Both the position numbers and the translations under genes were made by a program. The notes beneath the pieces are model-generated. The model worked only from the letters and a program-made list of their open reading frames with translations. It did no database searches and was not told where the DNA came from. DNA of 53,276 bases from Clostridia bacterium (GTDB lineage Bacteria > Bacillota > Clostridia > Lachnospirales > Lachnospiraceae): positions 1 to 53,276 of the forward strand of contig CAJTHL010000021.1 in the NCBI GenBank assembly GCA_910576205.1, read 5' to 3'. This document shows positions 33,007-42,258 of the stretch, in pieces; the first letter of the stretch is position 1; each line of letters begins with the position of its first letter.

Positions 33007-34008
33007 ATGATGGAAGAGAGAAACAGAAAAGAAGACAGAAGGTTTGAAGCCCTCTGCGTGGGACTGGCCCTTGGAAATGTGGTGGTTCGCCCTGTGCCGG
33101 AACGGTTTGAGAGGGGAGACACGGTGCAGGTGGAGGAGATTGCCATGATCTGTGGGGGAGATGCCTACAACCAGGCTTCTGTACTGTCTGCTCTGGGCCA
33201 TAGGACGGCGCTGTTATCCAGGGTGGCAAAGGATACAAGCGGAAAGCTGGTGCTGGACACCATGGCCGCCAGAGGGGTGGATACCTCCCTGGTGACGCTT
33301 GACCAGGAGGCAGGCACCAGCGTATGCGTGGTTATGGTACGGCCGGACGGTTCCAGGAATTTCTGTACCTATAAAGGATGCCTGCGCACCTTTGGAATAG
33401 GGAACATAGACTTCCAGGCGGTAACGGAAGCAAGGCTGGTCAGTATTGGAGGGCTGTTTGCCCTTCCGGCTTTTGACCGGGAAGCCAGTATCCGCCTGTT
33501 CCGGGAGGCGCGAAGGGCAGGGACCATAACCGTGGCCGATACCAAGCACGACGCCTTTCAGATTGGCCTTAAGGGCATTCAGAACCTGTTGGAGTACACG
33601 GATTATTTTTTCCCCAGCTATGAGGAGGCGGCATCTCTCTCGGGCCTGGAGAAACCAGAGGAGATGGCTGCGTTCTTCGCGGATAAGGGGGCGGCCCATG
33701 TGGGAATCAAGCTGGGAGGGGACGGCTGTTATGTCCGCACAGAGGGCTTTGCCGGGAAAATTCCCGCGTTTTCCTGTCCGGTTCTGGATACCACGGGTGC
33801 CGGGGATAATTTTATGGCCGGGCTGATTCACGGGATTTTAGAGAGCTGGGATATCCGGGACAGCGTACGCTATGCCAACGCAGCGGGCGCGCTGGCAGTA
33901 ACGCGTCTTGGAGCCACCGGCGACGGGCCGTATGCAGAGCCCATTCGGGAAATCCTCTCCCAGAGTGAGGCAGGAAAAAGACTGATAAAGGAGGTTCTGG
34001 AAGGATGA
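33007..34008 (+). CDS. PfkB-family carbohydrate kinase
   Basis: A 333-aa ribokinase/PfkB-type sugar kinase. Visible are the N-terminal GG motif (MICGGDAYNQASVLSALG), substrate/lid strands, and the C-terminal ATP/anion-hole signature DTTGAGDNFMAGLIHG (about residues 263-278), with the catalytic Asp in GAGD. It probably phosphorylates the keto-sugar made by the neighbouring isomerase before aldolase or transketolase cleavage. Substrate cannot be told from sequence. Its stop overlaps the isomerase start by four bases. Confidence 0.88.
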   Translation: MMEERNRKEDRRFEALCVGLALGNVVVRPVPERFERGDTVQVEEIAMICGGDAYNQASVLSALGHRTALLSRVAKDTSGKLVLDTMAARGVDTSLVTLDQEAGTSVCVVMVRPDGSRNFCTYKGCLRTFGIGNIDFQAVTEARLVSIGGLFALPAFDREASIRLFREARRAGTITVADTKHDAFQIGLKGIQNLLEYTDYFFPSYEEAASLSGLEKPEEMAAFFADKGAAHVGIKLGGDGCYVRTEGFAGKIPAFSCPVLDTTGAGDNFMAGLIHGILESWDIRDSVRYANAAGALAVTRLGATGDGPYAEPIREILSQSEAGKRLIKEVLEG

Positions 34009-35438
34009 CAGACAAAAAGAAAATCCGCCTGGGATTTGCGCCCACGCGGCGGGTGCTCCACACGCCAAAAGCGTTTAACAAGGAGGAGGCATTCCGGGTA
34101 AAAAATGAAATCGAGGCGTATCTGCGCCGGTATCCGGATCTGGAGATGGTAAATCTCAACACAATCAATCCAGAGGGGCTTTTGTATGATGTGGCAGATG
34201 TGGATAAGGTATGTGAGCTGTTTCAGAGGGAAAAGGTGGACGCCTTATTTTTCCCCCACTGCAATTTCGGCAGTGAGGAGGCGGTGGCAAAGACAGCCAG
34301 GGCCCTGGGAAAGCCGGTACTGATCTGGGGCCCCAGGGACGATGCACCGGATGAAAACGGAGACCGCTTACGGGATACCCAGTGCGGCATGTTCGCCACC
34401 ACAAAGGTGTTGCAGCAGTTTGGGGTAAAATACACCTATATTTCTAACTGCGCCATAGAGGAGGAGAGCTTTCACAGGGGATTTGAAACCTTTCTGGGAG
34501 CCGTGTCCGTGGTGAAGGCCCTTCATCATCTGAGGATTGGACAGATTGGCACAAGGCCGGAAATATTCTGGAGCGTCAAGGTAAATGAGCGGGAGCTGAT
34601 GGAAAAATTCGGGATTGAAATTGTCCCTGTCACCATGACCGACCTGTCCCGGATGCTGACGGAGAACAGGCAGCAGGAGGCCCCTGCCATCGAAGCGGAA
34701 CGGGATTTCCTAAGGAGGAGATTTCCAGACGGCCCATATGAGGAAAAGGACTGGGAAAACCTTGCAAACTTAAAGCTTACCATTGGGAAATGGTGTGAGA
34801 AAAACGGGCTTTTGGCAGTGGCAGCCCAGTGCTGGCGGCCGATGGATACTGTGGCCCAGGTGGCACCCTGCTTTGTGTTCTCCGAGCTGACCGGGGAGGG
34901 GATTCCCGTAATCTGCGAGTCGGATATCCACGGGGCCGTGTCCTCGGTTATGGCCGCCGCGGCCTCCCGGTGGAAGAGCGCTACATTTCTGGCAGATCTT
35001 ACCATCCGCCATCCCACCAACGACAACGGGGAATTGTTGTGGCACTGCGGGGTATTTCCCCACAGCCTGGCCGCAGCTTCGGACGTAAATGTGGGGCTTC
35101 ATTTTAACCGGAAGAATCCGGCCGTAGGTCAGTGGGAGCTAAAGAAGGGCGATATTACTATGGTGCGGTTTGACGGCATAAACGGGCAGTATTCCTGTCT
35201 GTTTGGACACGGCCATGGCATAGAGGGCCCAAAGACCTTTGGCACTTATTTGTGGGCGGAGTTTGAAAACTGGCCCTTGTGGGAGCGAAGACTTATGGAG
35301 GGCCCCTACATTCACCACTGTGCGGGGGTATACGGAAAAGCGGCCCCGGTATTGTGGGAGGCGTGCAAATATATACCAGGATTGCAGGCGGATCCTGTGA
35401 AACCGGATGAAAACGAAATCAGGGAGTTTCTGCTGTAG
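34005..35438 (+). CDS. L-fucose/L-arabinose isomerase-family protein
   Basis: A 477-aa sugar isomerase of the fucose/arabinose isomerase superfamily, which interconverts aldoses and ketoses with a bound divalent metal. The N-terminal Rossmann-like domains (GFAPTRRVLHTPKAF, FPHCNFGSEEAVA, VLIWGPRDD) and the C-terminal catalytic half (PVICESDIHGAVSS, DLTIRHPTNDNGELLWHCG) fit; Glu, Asp and His of the metal site appear in CESDIHG and the later HFNR stretch. Substrate unknown. Overlaps the kinase gene by four bases. Confidence 0.82.
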   Translation: MTDKKKIRLGFAPTRRVLHTPKAFNKEEAFRVKNEIEAYLRRYPDLEMVNLNTINPEGLLYDVADVDKVCELFQREKVDALFFPHCNFGSEEAVAKTARALGKPVLIWGPRDDAPDENGDRLRDTQCGMFATTKVLQQFGVKYTYISNCAIEEESFHRGFETFLGAVSVVKALHHLRIGQIGTRPEIFWSVKVNERELMEKFGIEIVPVTMTDLSRMLTENRQQEAPAIEAERDFLRRRFPDGPYEEKDWENLANLKLTIGKWCEKNGLLAVAAQCWRPMDTVAQVAPCFVFSELTGEGIPVICESDIHGAVSSVMAAAASRWKSATFLADLTIRHPTNDNGELLWHCGVFPHSLAAASDVNVGLHFNRKNPAVGQWELKKGDITMVRFDGINGQYSCLFGHGHGIEGPKTFGTYLWAEFENWPLWERRLMEGPYIHHCAGVYGKAAPVLWEACKYIPGLQADPVKPDENEIREFLL

Positions 35439-35464
35439 AGGACAGGCGGAGGAGGAGAACAGAC

Positions 35465-36316
35465 ATGGAAAAAATAACAATCATGGAGCAGCTGAAAAGG
35501 GCGGATGAGGAGCATTATGCGGTTCCGCATTTTAATTATTCGGATATCTGGGATATGACCGCCATTGTAAAGGCTGCGGAGGAGATGCACTCACCCGTTA
35601 TACTGGCGGGAGTGCCCAAGGTGACAAACGCCCTGGGCATGGAGGTGGTGGGAGCGGCGGCCAGGGCTATGGCAGAGAATGCAAGGACGCCTGTATACCT
35701 TCACCTGGATCATTCCACGGATATACAGATCTGCAAGGACGCCTGTGAGGAGAACTTTTCTACGGTGATGATAGACGGCTCCAAGGAATCCCTGGAAAAA
35801 AACATTGAAATGGTAAAGGATGTGGTGGAATACGCCCATCCCCGGGGCATTTTTGTGGAGGGGGAGATCGGCAAAATCAAGGGAAATACAGAGGAGAGCC
35901 AATACACGGAGGGGGATTTCCTGGTGCAGGTTAAGGATGCGGTGCAGCTTGTAGAGAGTACCCATGCGGACATCCTGGCTGTGGGTATCGGCACTGCCCA
36001 TGGATTTTACAAGGGGAAGCCAGAGATAAATTTCCAGAGACTTGCGGAGGTAAACGAAGCCTTAAAGCTGCCCCTGGTGCTCCACGGCGGTACGGGAATC
36101 CCGGAAGAGGACGTGAGAAAGGCTATCCGCAACGGCATCAACAAGGTAAACGTGGGAACCATTATCAAGTATACATATCTGAGCAGCGTCCAGGAAACCC
36201 TGAACCGCACAGGTCCCACCATTCATACCATTGACTTGATGTTTCCCGCCGTGGAGGCCATCAAGGAGGAGGTAAAGCGCTGGATTAAAGTGTGTATGTC
36301 GGACAATAAAGCATAG
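35465..36316 (+). CDS. Class II (zinc) ketose-bisphosphate aldolase
   Basis: A 283-aa class II aldolase of the GatY/KbaY/FbaA/IolJ group. Conserved motifs: YAVPHFNYSD, HLDHSTD (catalytic Asp and zinc His), GEIGKIKG, GTAHGFYKGKP and LHGGTGIPEEDV with the second zinc His. It cleaves a ketose phosphate to dihydroxyacetone phosphate and an aldehyde. Together with the kinase upstream and the malonate-semialdehyde-type dehydrogenase it could form an IolC-IolJ-IolA-like series. GGAGGAG lies upstream of ATG. Confidence 0.9.
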   Translation: MEKITIMEQLKRADEEHYAVPHFNYSDIWDMTAIVKAAEEMHSPVILAGVPKVTNALGMEVVGAAARAMAENARTPVYLHLDHSTDIQICKDACEENFSTVMIDGSKESLEKNIEMVKDVVEYAHPRGIFVEGEIGKIKGNTEESQYTEGDFLVQVKDAVQLVESTHADILAVGIGTAHGFYKGKPEINFQRLAEVNEALKLPLVLHGGTGIPEEDVRKAIRNGINKVNVGTIIKYTYLSSVQETLNRTGPTIHTIDLMFPAVEAIKEEVKRWIKVCMSDNKA

Positions 36317-36320
36317 GTGT

Positions 36321-36438
36321 ATGCGGAACTGGAAAACAGCATCTGCCCGGAGGGGCCCCCGGAAGGATTTCGGGATGCGAAGCAGCCGGAAATCCTTCCA
36401 GTACCCAGGGGCCATGTAGGGGAGATGCGGAACTGGAA
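36321..36438 (+). repeat. Structured intergenic repeat, copy B (between aldolase and RpiB-like genes)
   Basis: The 14-bp sequence ATGCGGAACTGGAA occurs at both ends (36321-36334 and 36425-36438). The core is a stem-loop with perfect 11-bp arms GGAAGGATTTC (36361-36371) and GAAATCCTTCC (36389-36399), plus an outer GGCCCC/GGGGCC pairing. It matches copy A at 6394-6520 in order, spacing and most of its bases (about 117-118 bp in each case), and also lies directly before the next gene's ribosome site. Confidence 0.8.
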
Positions 36439-36452
36439 TAGGAGGACATGGC

Positions 36453-37091
36453 ATGAGGATTGCAGTGATTAACGAGGGCAGCACTAAGCACCGGAACCGG
36501 GACGTGCTGAAAGCTCTGGAGGGCATGGGGCATGAGGTCTGGAACCTGGGCATGAAGGACCAGGAGGGAGAGCCGGATCTCAGCTACCTGGAAACCGCCT
36601 TTTTGTCGGCACTGATGCTGAATCTGGGAGCAGTGGATTTTGTGGTGGGGGGCTGCGGAACCGGGCAGGGTTATATGAACGCGGTCCTACAGTTCCCGGG
36701 GACGGCCTGCGGCCTGCTGATGGATCCCACAGAGGCGTTTCTTTTTTCCCAGGTGAATGCGGGAAACTGTGTTTCCCTGCCGTTGAATAAAGGGTATGGG
36801 GGAATTGGTGGAGATATTAATGTAAAGTATATTCTGGAAAAGCTCTTTAATGACACCTGCGGGCAGGGTTACCCTAAGCACCGCAGGGAAGTCCAGGTAA
36901 ACGCCAGGAAGAAGCTTGAGAAGCTTTCCCTGAAGGCTCACAGGCCCATGGAGGAAATTATGGAGCTTATGGATGAGGATACACGTTTGAAAGCCCTGGA
37001 TTTTCCGGGAATCAGGGAGGCGGTTTCCCGGGCACCGGAAAGCTCCTTAAAGCAGCAGGTTATGAGGATTTATACGGAGAAGGGCAGATAG
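36453..37091 (+). CDS. RpiB/LacA/LacB-type sugar-phosphate isomerase
   Basis: A 212-aa member of the RpiB/LacAB isomerase family: N-terminal Rossmann-like fold (MRIAVINEGSTKHRN) and the catalytic CGTG loop in VVGGCGTGQGYMNAV. Classic RpiB is about 150 aa; this one has an extra ~60-residue helical tail (from about residue 150), as some pathway-specific relatives do. It likely isomerises an aldose or ketose (phosphate) in the locus pathway. AGGAGG precedes ATG 36453, right behind the repeat. Confidence 0.85.
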   Translation: MRIAVINEGSTKHRNRDVLKALEGMGHEVWNLGMKDQEGEPDLSYLETAFLSALMLNLGAVDFVVGGCGTGQGYMNAVLQFPGTACGLLMDPTEAFLFSQVNAGNCVSLPLNKGYGGIGGDINVKYILEKLFNDTCGQGYPKHRREVQVNARKKLEKLSLKAHRPMEEIMELMDEDTRLKALDFPGIREAVSRAPESSLKQQVMRIYTEKGR

Positions 37092-37101
37092 GGGGAAGGA
37101 T

Positions 37102-39129
37102 ATGGAACATTTGCGGGAAAAGGCAGAGCTTCTTAGGATAAAAGAGTGTGATCTGCGCCTGGATACTCTGATGCAGTGTGACACTTCCATAGACAGGGGT
37201 ATTCATATAGGCGGCGCGTTTTCTGCGCTTACCAGTATGACTGCGCTCTATTATGGCGGGGTGATGGACTACAATGTGGAAAATCCTACGGACATTTCCC
37301 AGGATATTTTTCTTCTAAGCAAGGGCCATGCAGTGGCGGCGCTGGCGTCTGTCTACGGGGATGTGGGCTATATTGACCGGGAGGCGCTTGAAAATTCCAG
37401 GGGTTACGGCGCGCTGATCAAAGGACATCCCGGGCCGGTAATCCCCGGGGTTCCGGTGGCCACAGGCCCCTTAGGCCACGGGATTTCCATAGCCTGCGGA
37501 TATGCCTTGGCCCGCAGGGAGAGGCAGCGGGGAAACGTATTCTGCATGGTGGGAGACGGGGAGCTCCAGGAGGGCTCCTGCTGGGAGGGAATACTCCTGG
37601 GTGCAGACAGGAATCTTTCCAATCTCTGCATTATTGTGGACAAAAATAACGGCCAGAGCGACAATACCGGAAAGCTTGTGGTGAGTATGGACCAGGCGGC
37701 CCGGCGTTTCCGGGGATTTGGTTACCGGGTGCTGGAGGCCTATGGGGAAGAGATGGAGAGTATTCTGGAGGCTTTGGAAACATTTATAAGGAAACCTCAG
37801 GGGGGAAGGCCCACAGCTATTATCTGTCACGGCTATAAAGGTTTTGGGGGAAGGGGCGGAGCAATGGGCTCCCACAAGGCGGTCTTGAGCCCGGAGGAGA
37901 CGGCCCTTGAGATGAAAAACCAGAGGCGGCTTCGCCGGACCTATATAGAAAACCTGAACAGATGGGACAGGGAGCTCCTGGCGGAGCTTGCAAAGCCCAT
38001 GGGCCTTTGCCTGGTCCAGAACAAGGAAGGGCGCATTACAGATTGTACCCGGTTTGTGCCACATCCAGGACCCAGGAAAGCGTCTGTCCGGGAAAAAGAG
38101 CTTGTTTATCCCCAGGAGAAGCTTAAGCCCCTGGACAGGAACCGGAAATACGATACCTTTACGGTGGCAAAGGAAACCATGGCAACACTGGCCCGGGATC
38201 CCAGGCTGTACAGCGTGGACGCAGATCTCGCTAACGCAAGCGGACTTTTTGACGGAGTTTCCCGCGTAGACAGGGGGAGAGCGCTCAATGTGGGGATTGC
38301 GGAGTGCAATATGCTGTGCGTGGCGGAAGCCCTGGCCTCTGAGGGAGCAAATGTGTGGGTCAGCACATTTCCACCCTTTTTTGACCAGAGAGCGCTTAGA
38401 AGGATTGCCGTCAGTTACCAGGAACGGCAGGAGGCCATAGAGGAGGGGTGGCTAAACGAAGGGCACAACCTGGACATTACCTTTCTGGCCACGTCCGCAA
38501 ACCTGGAAACCGGGGTAAATGGAGCGACCCATATGGGAAACGACGACTGGAATCTGGTAAGGCAGATGGCAGGCGTTAAGGTCATAGATGTGAGCTGCCC
38601 CCAGCTCCTTCAAGCTGTGATGAAATGGATTGCCCAGGGAAACAGAGGCCTTGTATATGTGCGAACCATGAAAACACCGCTGCCTCCTTTGTATCCCCCG
38701 GATTTTGTGTTTTCCTACGGGAAGGCCTGTTATCTGCGAAAGCCCCAAAAAACGGATATTGTGCTGGTTTCCAGCGGCCATGGGGTATGGGAAGCCATGG
38801 AAGCGGCAAAAAGGCTGGAAAAGAGAGGAATCAAGGCGGCTGTGCTGGATATGCCCTCAAAAGATGAGGAGGCCTTTGGGGAACTGGCGGCGGCAGAATT
38901 TCCCGTGGTATTCGCGGAGCAGAATAACGGTGCATTGGCAGAGCAGTTTGGGGAATACCTGGTGCGGCAGCGTATTTCCTGCAAAATGGAGCGTATTTAC
39001 ACAGTAAACACCAGAAATTCCAGGGGAGAGCTACAATATATCCAATCTGGGACATATCCGCAGCTTATCCAGGCATTCCACCTGGCGGCGGAGAATCTGG
39101 AAGAGACAGTAAGGGGAATAATAAAATGA
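37102..39129 (+). CDS. Transketolase-type enzyme, full length
   Basis: A 675-aa thiamine-diphosphate enzyme with both transketolase halves in one chain (many Clostridial relatives are split). The diphosphate/Mg motif is VGDGELQEGSCWEG followed by IIVDKNN (about residues 148-180). The pyrimidine-domain catalytic Glu lies in NVGIAECNM (about residue 400), then the C-terminal domain from about 530. It transfers a two-carbon unit from a ketose. A copy inside a catabolic operon next to a RpiB-like isomerase suggests a dedicated role, as in known apiose and sulfo-sugar transketolase pathways, rather than the housekeeping pentose pathway. Overlaps the glycosidase gene by four bases. Confidence 0.85.
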   Translation: MEHLREKAELLRIKECDLRLDTLMQCDTSIDRGIHIGGAFSALTSMTALYYGGVMDYNVENPTDISQDIFLLSKGHAVAALASVYGDVGYIDREALENSRGYGALIKGHPGPVIPGVPVATGPLGHGISIACGYALARRERQRGNVFCMVGDGELQEGSCWEGILLGADRNLSNLCIIVDKNNGQSDNTGKLVVSMDQAARRFRGFGYRVLEAYGEEMESILEALETFIRKPQGGRPTAIICHGYKGFGGRGGAMGSHKAVLSPEETALEMKNQRRLRRTYIENLNRWDRELLAELAKPMGLCLVQNKEGRITDCTRFVPHPGPRKASVREKELVYPQEKLKPLDRNRKYDTFTVAKETMATLARDPRLYSVDADLANASGLFDGVSRVDRGRALNVGIAECNMLCVAEALASEGANVWVSTFPPFFDQRALRRIAVSYQERQEAIEEGWLNEGHNLDITFLATSANLETGVNGATHMGNDDWNLVRQMAGVKVIDVSCPQLLQAVMKWIAQGNRGLVYVRTMKTPLPPLYPPDFVFSYGKACYLRKPQKTDIVLVSSGHGVWEAMEAAKRLEKRGIKAAVLDMPSKDEEAFGELAAAEFPVVFAEQNNGALAEQFGEYLVRQRISCKMERIYTVNTRNSRGELQYIQSGTYPQLIQAFHLAAENLEETVRGIIK

Positions 39130-40766
39130 AGAAGAGGACGTGTTTTACAGTAAAGGGGAAACCTTTTTATTCCATAGGAATCCAGGCCCATAATTCCAGC
39201 AGCAGCACCAGGGAACACTTGAAGTATATCTGGAACGCGGCAAAGATGCTGGAAGCGAATACGGCCGCTGTGCCTGTTCCCTGGGAGAAATTTGAGCCCC
39301 AGGAGGGCGTATTTCAAGACGGATTTGTCCGGGAGATTATCTGCCAGGCCCGGGCGCAGGATTTAAGGCTGGTGTTACTGTGGTTTGGAACCTGGAAGAA
39401 CGGCACCATGGAATATACCCCGGCGTGGGTGAAAAGGGACTGGGAGCGTTTTCCGCGGGCAGAGCTAAAGGGTGGGAAAAAGACCCATAACCTCTCGCCC
39501 CACAGCCCTTCCAATCTGGAGGCTGACCAGAAAGCCTTCTGTCGCCTTATGGAGGTGCTGCGGGATTTCGACGGGGAGGAAAATACGGTGATTGCCGTCC
39601 AGATCGAAAATGAGGCAGGCCTTCTCTCGGCAACCGGACGGGATTTCAGTCCCCTGGGGGAGGCCGCCTACAAACAGGATGTGCCAGGGGAACTGCTGGC
39701 TTACTGCCAACGGCATGAGGACTGTATGCTGGCAGAGACCTGGAAGAGTCGGGGCGGAAAAAGCACAGGAAACTGGCGGGAGGTATTTGGCGGAAAGGGC
39801 GCGGAATGGCTGACCACCTGGGCGGTAGCCTCCTATATAGACAGGATTGCCCAGGCAGGAAGGGAGATTTATGATATTTTCCTTTATACCAACGCATGGA
39901 TCAGCCAGGGCCGGGGGATTCCGGGGGTGGACTGGCCGGCGGGAACCAGTCTGCCAGAAAACCTGGATATTTACTATGCAGTATGCCGGCACCTGGATAC
40001 CATTGCGCCGGATATCTATCTTCCTGAGGTGACAGAATACCGGAAAGCCCTGGAAACTTATGCAAGGCCGGAACAGGGCTTCCCGCTCTACGTGCCGGAG
40101 TCCGCCAGAACCTGGTTTAACAGCGGTGAGATGTTTGAGGGGGTTGGGGAGTTTGGGGCTATCGGCTATCATGTGTTTGGAGGGGAGAGCCTCCTTGTAG
40201 ACAGCCAGGACGCGTTGACGGAAGAGGGGGAGAGTATGATGCACTCCTTCCACATGCTGCGAAGCCTGGAAGCGGTGCTGCCCCGCTATATGGGGACGGA
40301 CAGGCTTCATGCAATCCACCGGCGTGGGGAGGAGCTGTCTGCCCTGATCTGCGGCCTGGAAGGGGGATGGCGGGCGTATATCAGCTTCCAGGGAACCATA
40401 GACCAGTATTACCGGATGGATTTTGCACACAAGGAGGCCTGCCTGGAGGAAATTGCAAAGAATCCCGGAGAGCCTTGCAGAGGCCTTCTTTTACAAGAGA
40501 GCAGGCAGGTATTTTACGTGGTTGGACATAAATTCCGCATCTTCTTTCTTCGGGAGCTTGAGGCGGACGGATACGTGGATGCCATGACGGCTGCATCCGC
40601 CACCTGCCCCACAAATGCCGAGTATCTGTCCGTCACAGAGGGACATTTTGAGGCAGACGGCACCTATACGGCAGACGTATGCAGAACCGGGGACGAGGCC
40701 CGCCACGGCGTCTATGCCCAGTGGGACAGCAATGTGCTGCGGATTGAGCTGCTGGAAATTGAATAG
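39126..40766 (+). CDS. Clan-A glycoside hydrolase (beta-galactosidase-like, GH35/GH42 type with DUF5597-like C-terminus)
   Basis: A 546-aa cytoplasmic protein (no signal peptide) with a TIM-barrel start FTVKGKPFYSIGIQAHNSS. The acid/base Glu lies in the Asn-Glu pair of VQIENEAG (about residues 159-166), and a probable nucleophile Glu in LYVPESART (about residue 327). The C-terminal 150 residues look like a beta-sandwich of the DUF5597 sort. It should split a beta-linked sugar after uptake. Family number and sugar are uncertain. Confidence 0.72.
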   Translation: MKKRTCFTVKGKPFYSIGIQAHNSSSSTREHLKYIWNAAKMLEANTAAVPVPWEKFEPQEGVFQDGFVREIICQARAQDLRLVLLWFGTWKNGTMEYTPAWVKRDWERFPRAELKGGKKTHNLSPHSPSNLEADQKAFCRLMEVLRDFDGEENTVIAVQIENEAGLLSATGRDFSPLGEAAYKQDVPGELLAYCQRHEDCMLAETWKSRGGKSTGNWREVFGGKGAEWLTTWAVASYIDRIAQAGREIYDIFLYTNAWISQGRGIPGVDWPAGTSLPENLDIYYAVCRHLDTIAPDIYLPEVTEYRKALETYARPEQGFPLYVPESARTWFNSGEMFEGVGEFGAIGYHVFGGESLLVDSQDALTEEGESMMHSFHMLRSLEAVLPRYMGTDRLHAIHRRGEELSALICGLEGGWRAYISFQGTIDQYYRMDFAHKEACLEEIAKNPGEPCRGLLLQESRQVFYVVGHKFRIFFLRELEADGYVDAMTAASATCPTNAEYLSVTEGHFEADGTYTADVCRTGDEARHGVYAQWDSNVLRIELLEIE

Positions 40767-40771
40767 TGCGG

Positions 40772-40838
40772 ATAAAACCGTATTTTGAACGAATAACCGA
40801 TTTTCAATATTTTATTAAAAAAAGGCGAAATATATAAT
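40772..40838 (+). promoter_or_regulatory. AraC-type operator and promoter before the binding-protein gene
   Basis: Two AACCG-containing half-sites (cores at 40777-40780 and 40796-40799, within ATAAAACCGTATT and AATAACCGATTTT) are 19 bp apart. TATAAT stands at 40833-40838, exactly 37 bp from the second core, with no good -35 box. Spacing and core match the permease promoter, so the same regulator probably acts on both. Confidence 0.65.
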
Positions 40839-40884
40839 TAAATTGTAGCAAAACAGTGGTGATAATGAAAATAGGAGGAAAAGG

Positions 40885-42237
40885 ATGAAAGGTAAAAAAT
40901 TACTGGCATTGTTGCTCTGTGTGGTTATGGGGACAGGCCTTTTCAGCGCCTGCGCAAACAAGTCTGGGGAGCCTGCGGCCCGGGGGGATGAGGGCGGAAA
41001 TACCCAGGAGAGCGGCACAAAAAGCCCTGCCCAGGGCGGCTCAGACGTCACCCTGGAGGTGGAGGTAGACTGGACGGATGAACAGCTGGCCTCTTTCCAG
41101 AAGGTGCTGGAACAGTACACACAGGAAACTGGCGTGAGCTTTGAGGTGGTGTCTGTGGGGGAGGACTTTGAGACACAGATGAAAATCCGGATGGCCTCCA
41201 ACGACATGCCGGATCTCTGGATTACCCACGGCTGGTCTCTGATACGGTATAAAGAATACCTGACGGATTTAAGTCAGGAGAGCTGGGTAAGCGATATCAA
41301 CGACGCGGCAAAGGGCGTAATCACGGATACAGACGGCACACTTTACGTGCTTCCGGTGTCCATTTCCCTTTCCAATATCTGCTTTAACAAGGATGTGTTG
41401 GAAGAGTGCGGTGTAGACTGGACAAAGCTGTACACCTGGGATGACTTTGAGAAAGCCTGTGAGAAGATCCGGGACGCAGGCAGGAACGCCATTATCATGG
41501 GGGCGAAAGACTCCGGAAACGCCGGCGGCCTCTTAAATTCCATCGGGCTTGGATATTATGCTCCGGAGGACGCTCCGTCCCATAATCAGCTCGAAAAATT
41601 CCTGGACGGCTCCGTAGATCTGCAGGAGGCCTTTGACCCCATTTATGACAGAATTGTGGACTGGCGCGACAGAGGATTCTTTAATGCGGATTATATGACT
41701 CTGGATACCGTTGGGATGAAGCAGATGCTGGGGGCGGCAGAAGGAGCTTTCTGCTCCCGGACATCCACCTATATCGGCGCGGCCCTGTCCTATTATCCGG
41801 ACGCGAATCTGGGACTGATGCCCTATCCCGCTGCGGCGGAGGGTGGAAAGCAGACCTGCGCGGTAGGCGAAGGAACCTGCCTTGGCGTCTGGAAGGATTC
41901 GGAAAACCTGGAGGCGGGAAAGGCGTTTCTTGAATGGCTGGCAAAGCCGGAAAATGCCTCCCAGATTATTGCCTTTGACGGATGTACGGCGGGCCTTAAG
42001 AGCACCCCTAACGATTCTGTGGTAGGTAAGATGTACGAGGAATTTGTGGAAGCCTACGGCGTGGAAAACATTTACTTTGACAATATGTTTGACCGGAAAT
42101 ATCTGCCAAACGGTATGTGGAATGTATTGAGCGAGGGCGCCGCACAGCTTCTGGACGGCGGCTCCAAGGAGGATGTGGGAAGCTACATGCAGGAAAATTT
42201 TGTCTCCCTGTATGAGGAGGCCCATGGGGCGGATTAA
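40885..42237 (+). CDS. Extracellular sugar-binding lipoprotein of the ABC transporter
   Basis: A 450-aa solute-binding protein of the carbohydrate (CUT1) type. Signal peptide with lipobox LFSAC (lipidated Cys23), then a low-complexity linker to about residue 52 and the two-lobed binding domain (FQKVLEQYTQETGVSFEVVS, MASNDMPDLWITHG, TLYVLPVSISLSNICFNKDV). It should deliver the glycoside to the permease pair at 29739-31459. Strong AGGAGGA site. It has its own operator and an intrinsic terminator right behind it, which would keep its message more abundant than that of the next gene. Confidence 0.9.
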   Translation: MKGKKLLALLLCVVMGTGLFSACANKSGEPAARGDEGGNTQESGTKSPAQGGSDVTLEVEVDWTDEQLASFQKVLEQYTQETGVSFEVVSVGEDFETQMKIRMASNDMPDLWITHGWSLIRYKEYLTDLSQESWVSDINDAAKGVITDTDGTLYVLPVSISLSNICFNKDVLEECGVDWTKLYTWDDFEKACEKIRDAGRNAIIMGAKDSGNAGGLLNSIGLGYYAPEDAPSHNQLEKFLDGSVDLQEAFDPIYDRIVDWRDRGFFNADYMTLDTVGMKQMLGAAEGAFCSRTSTYIGAALSYYPDANLGLMPYPAAAEGGKQTCAVGEGTCLGVWKDSENLEAGKAFLEWLAKPENASQIIAFDGCTAGLKSTPNDSVVGKMYEEFVEAYGVENIYFDNMFDRKYLPNGMWNVLSEGAAQLLDGGSKEDVGSYMQENFVSLYEEAHGAD

Positions 42238-42258
42238 AGATTGCATATAAATGGGATG

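Noticed and set aside
6394..36438. CRISPR array from the repeated 14-mer
   Set aside because: Only two units 30 kb apart, each with an internal hairpin; no regular spacers and no cas genes.
39465..40430. 321-codon minus-strand frame opposite the glycosidase
   Set aside because: Antisense shadow rich in Pro, Arg and His; the plus strand has a clear enzyme with operon spacing.
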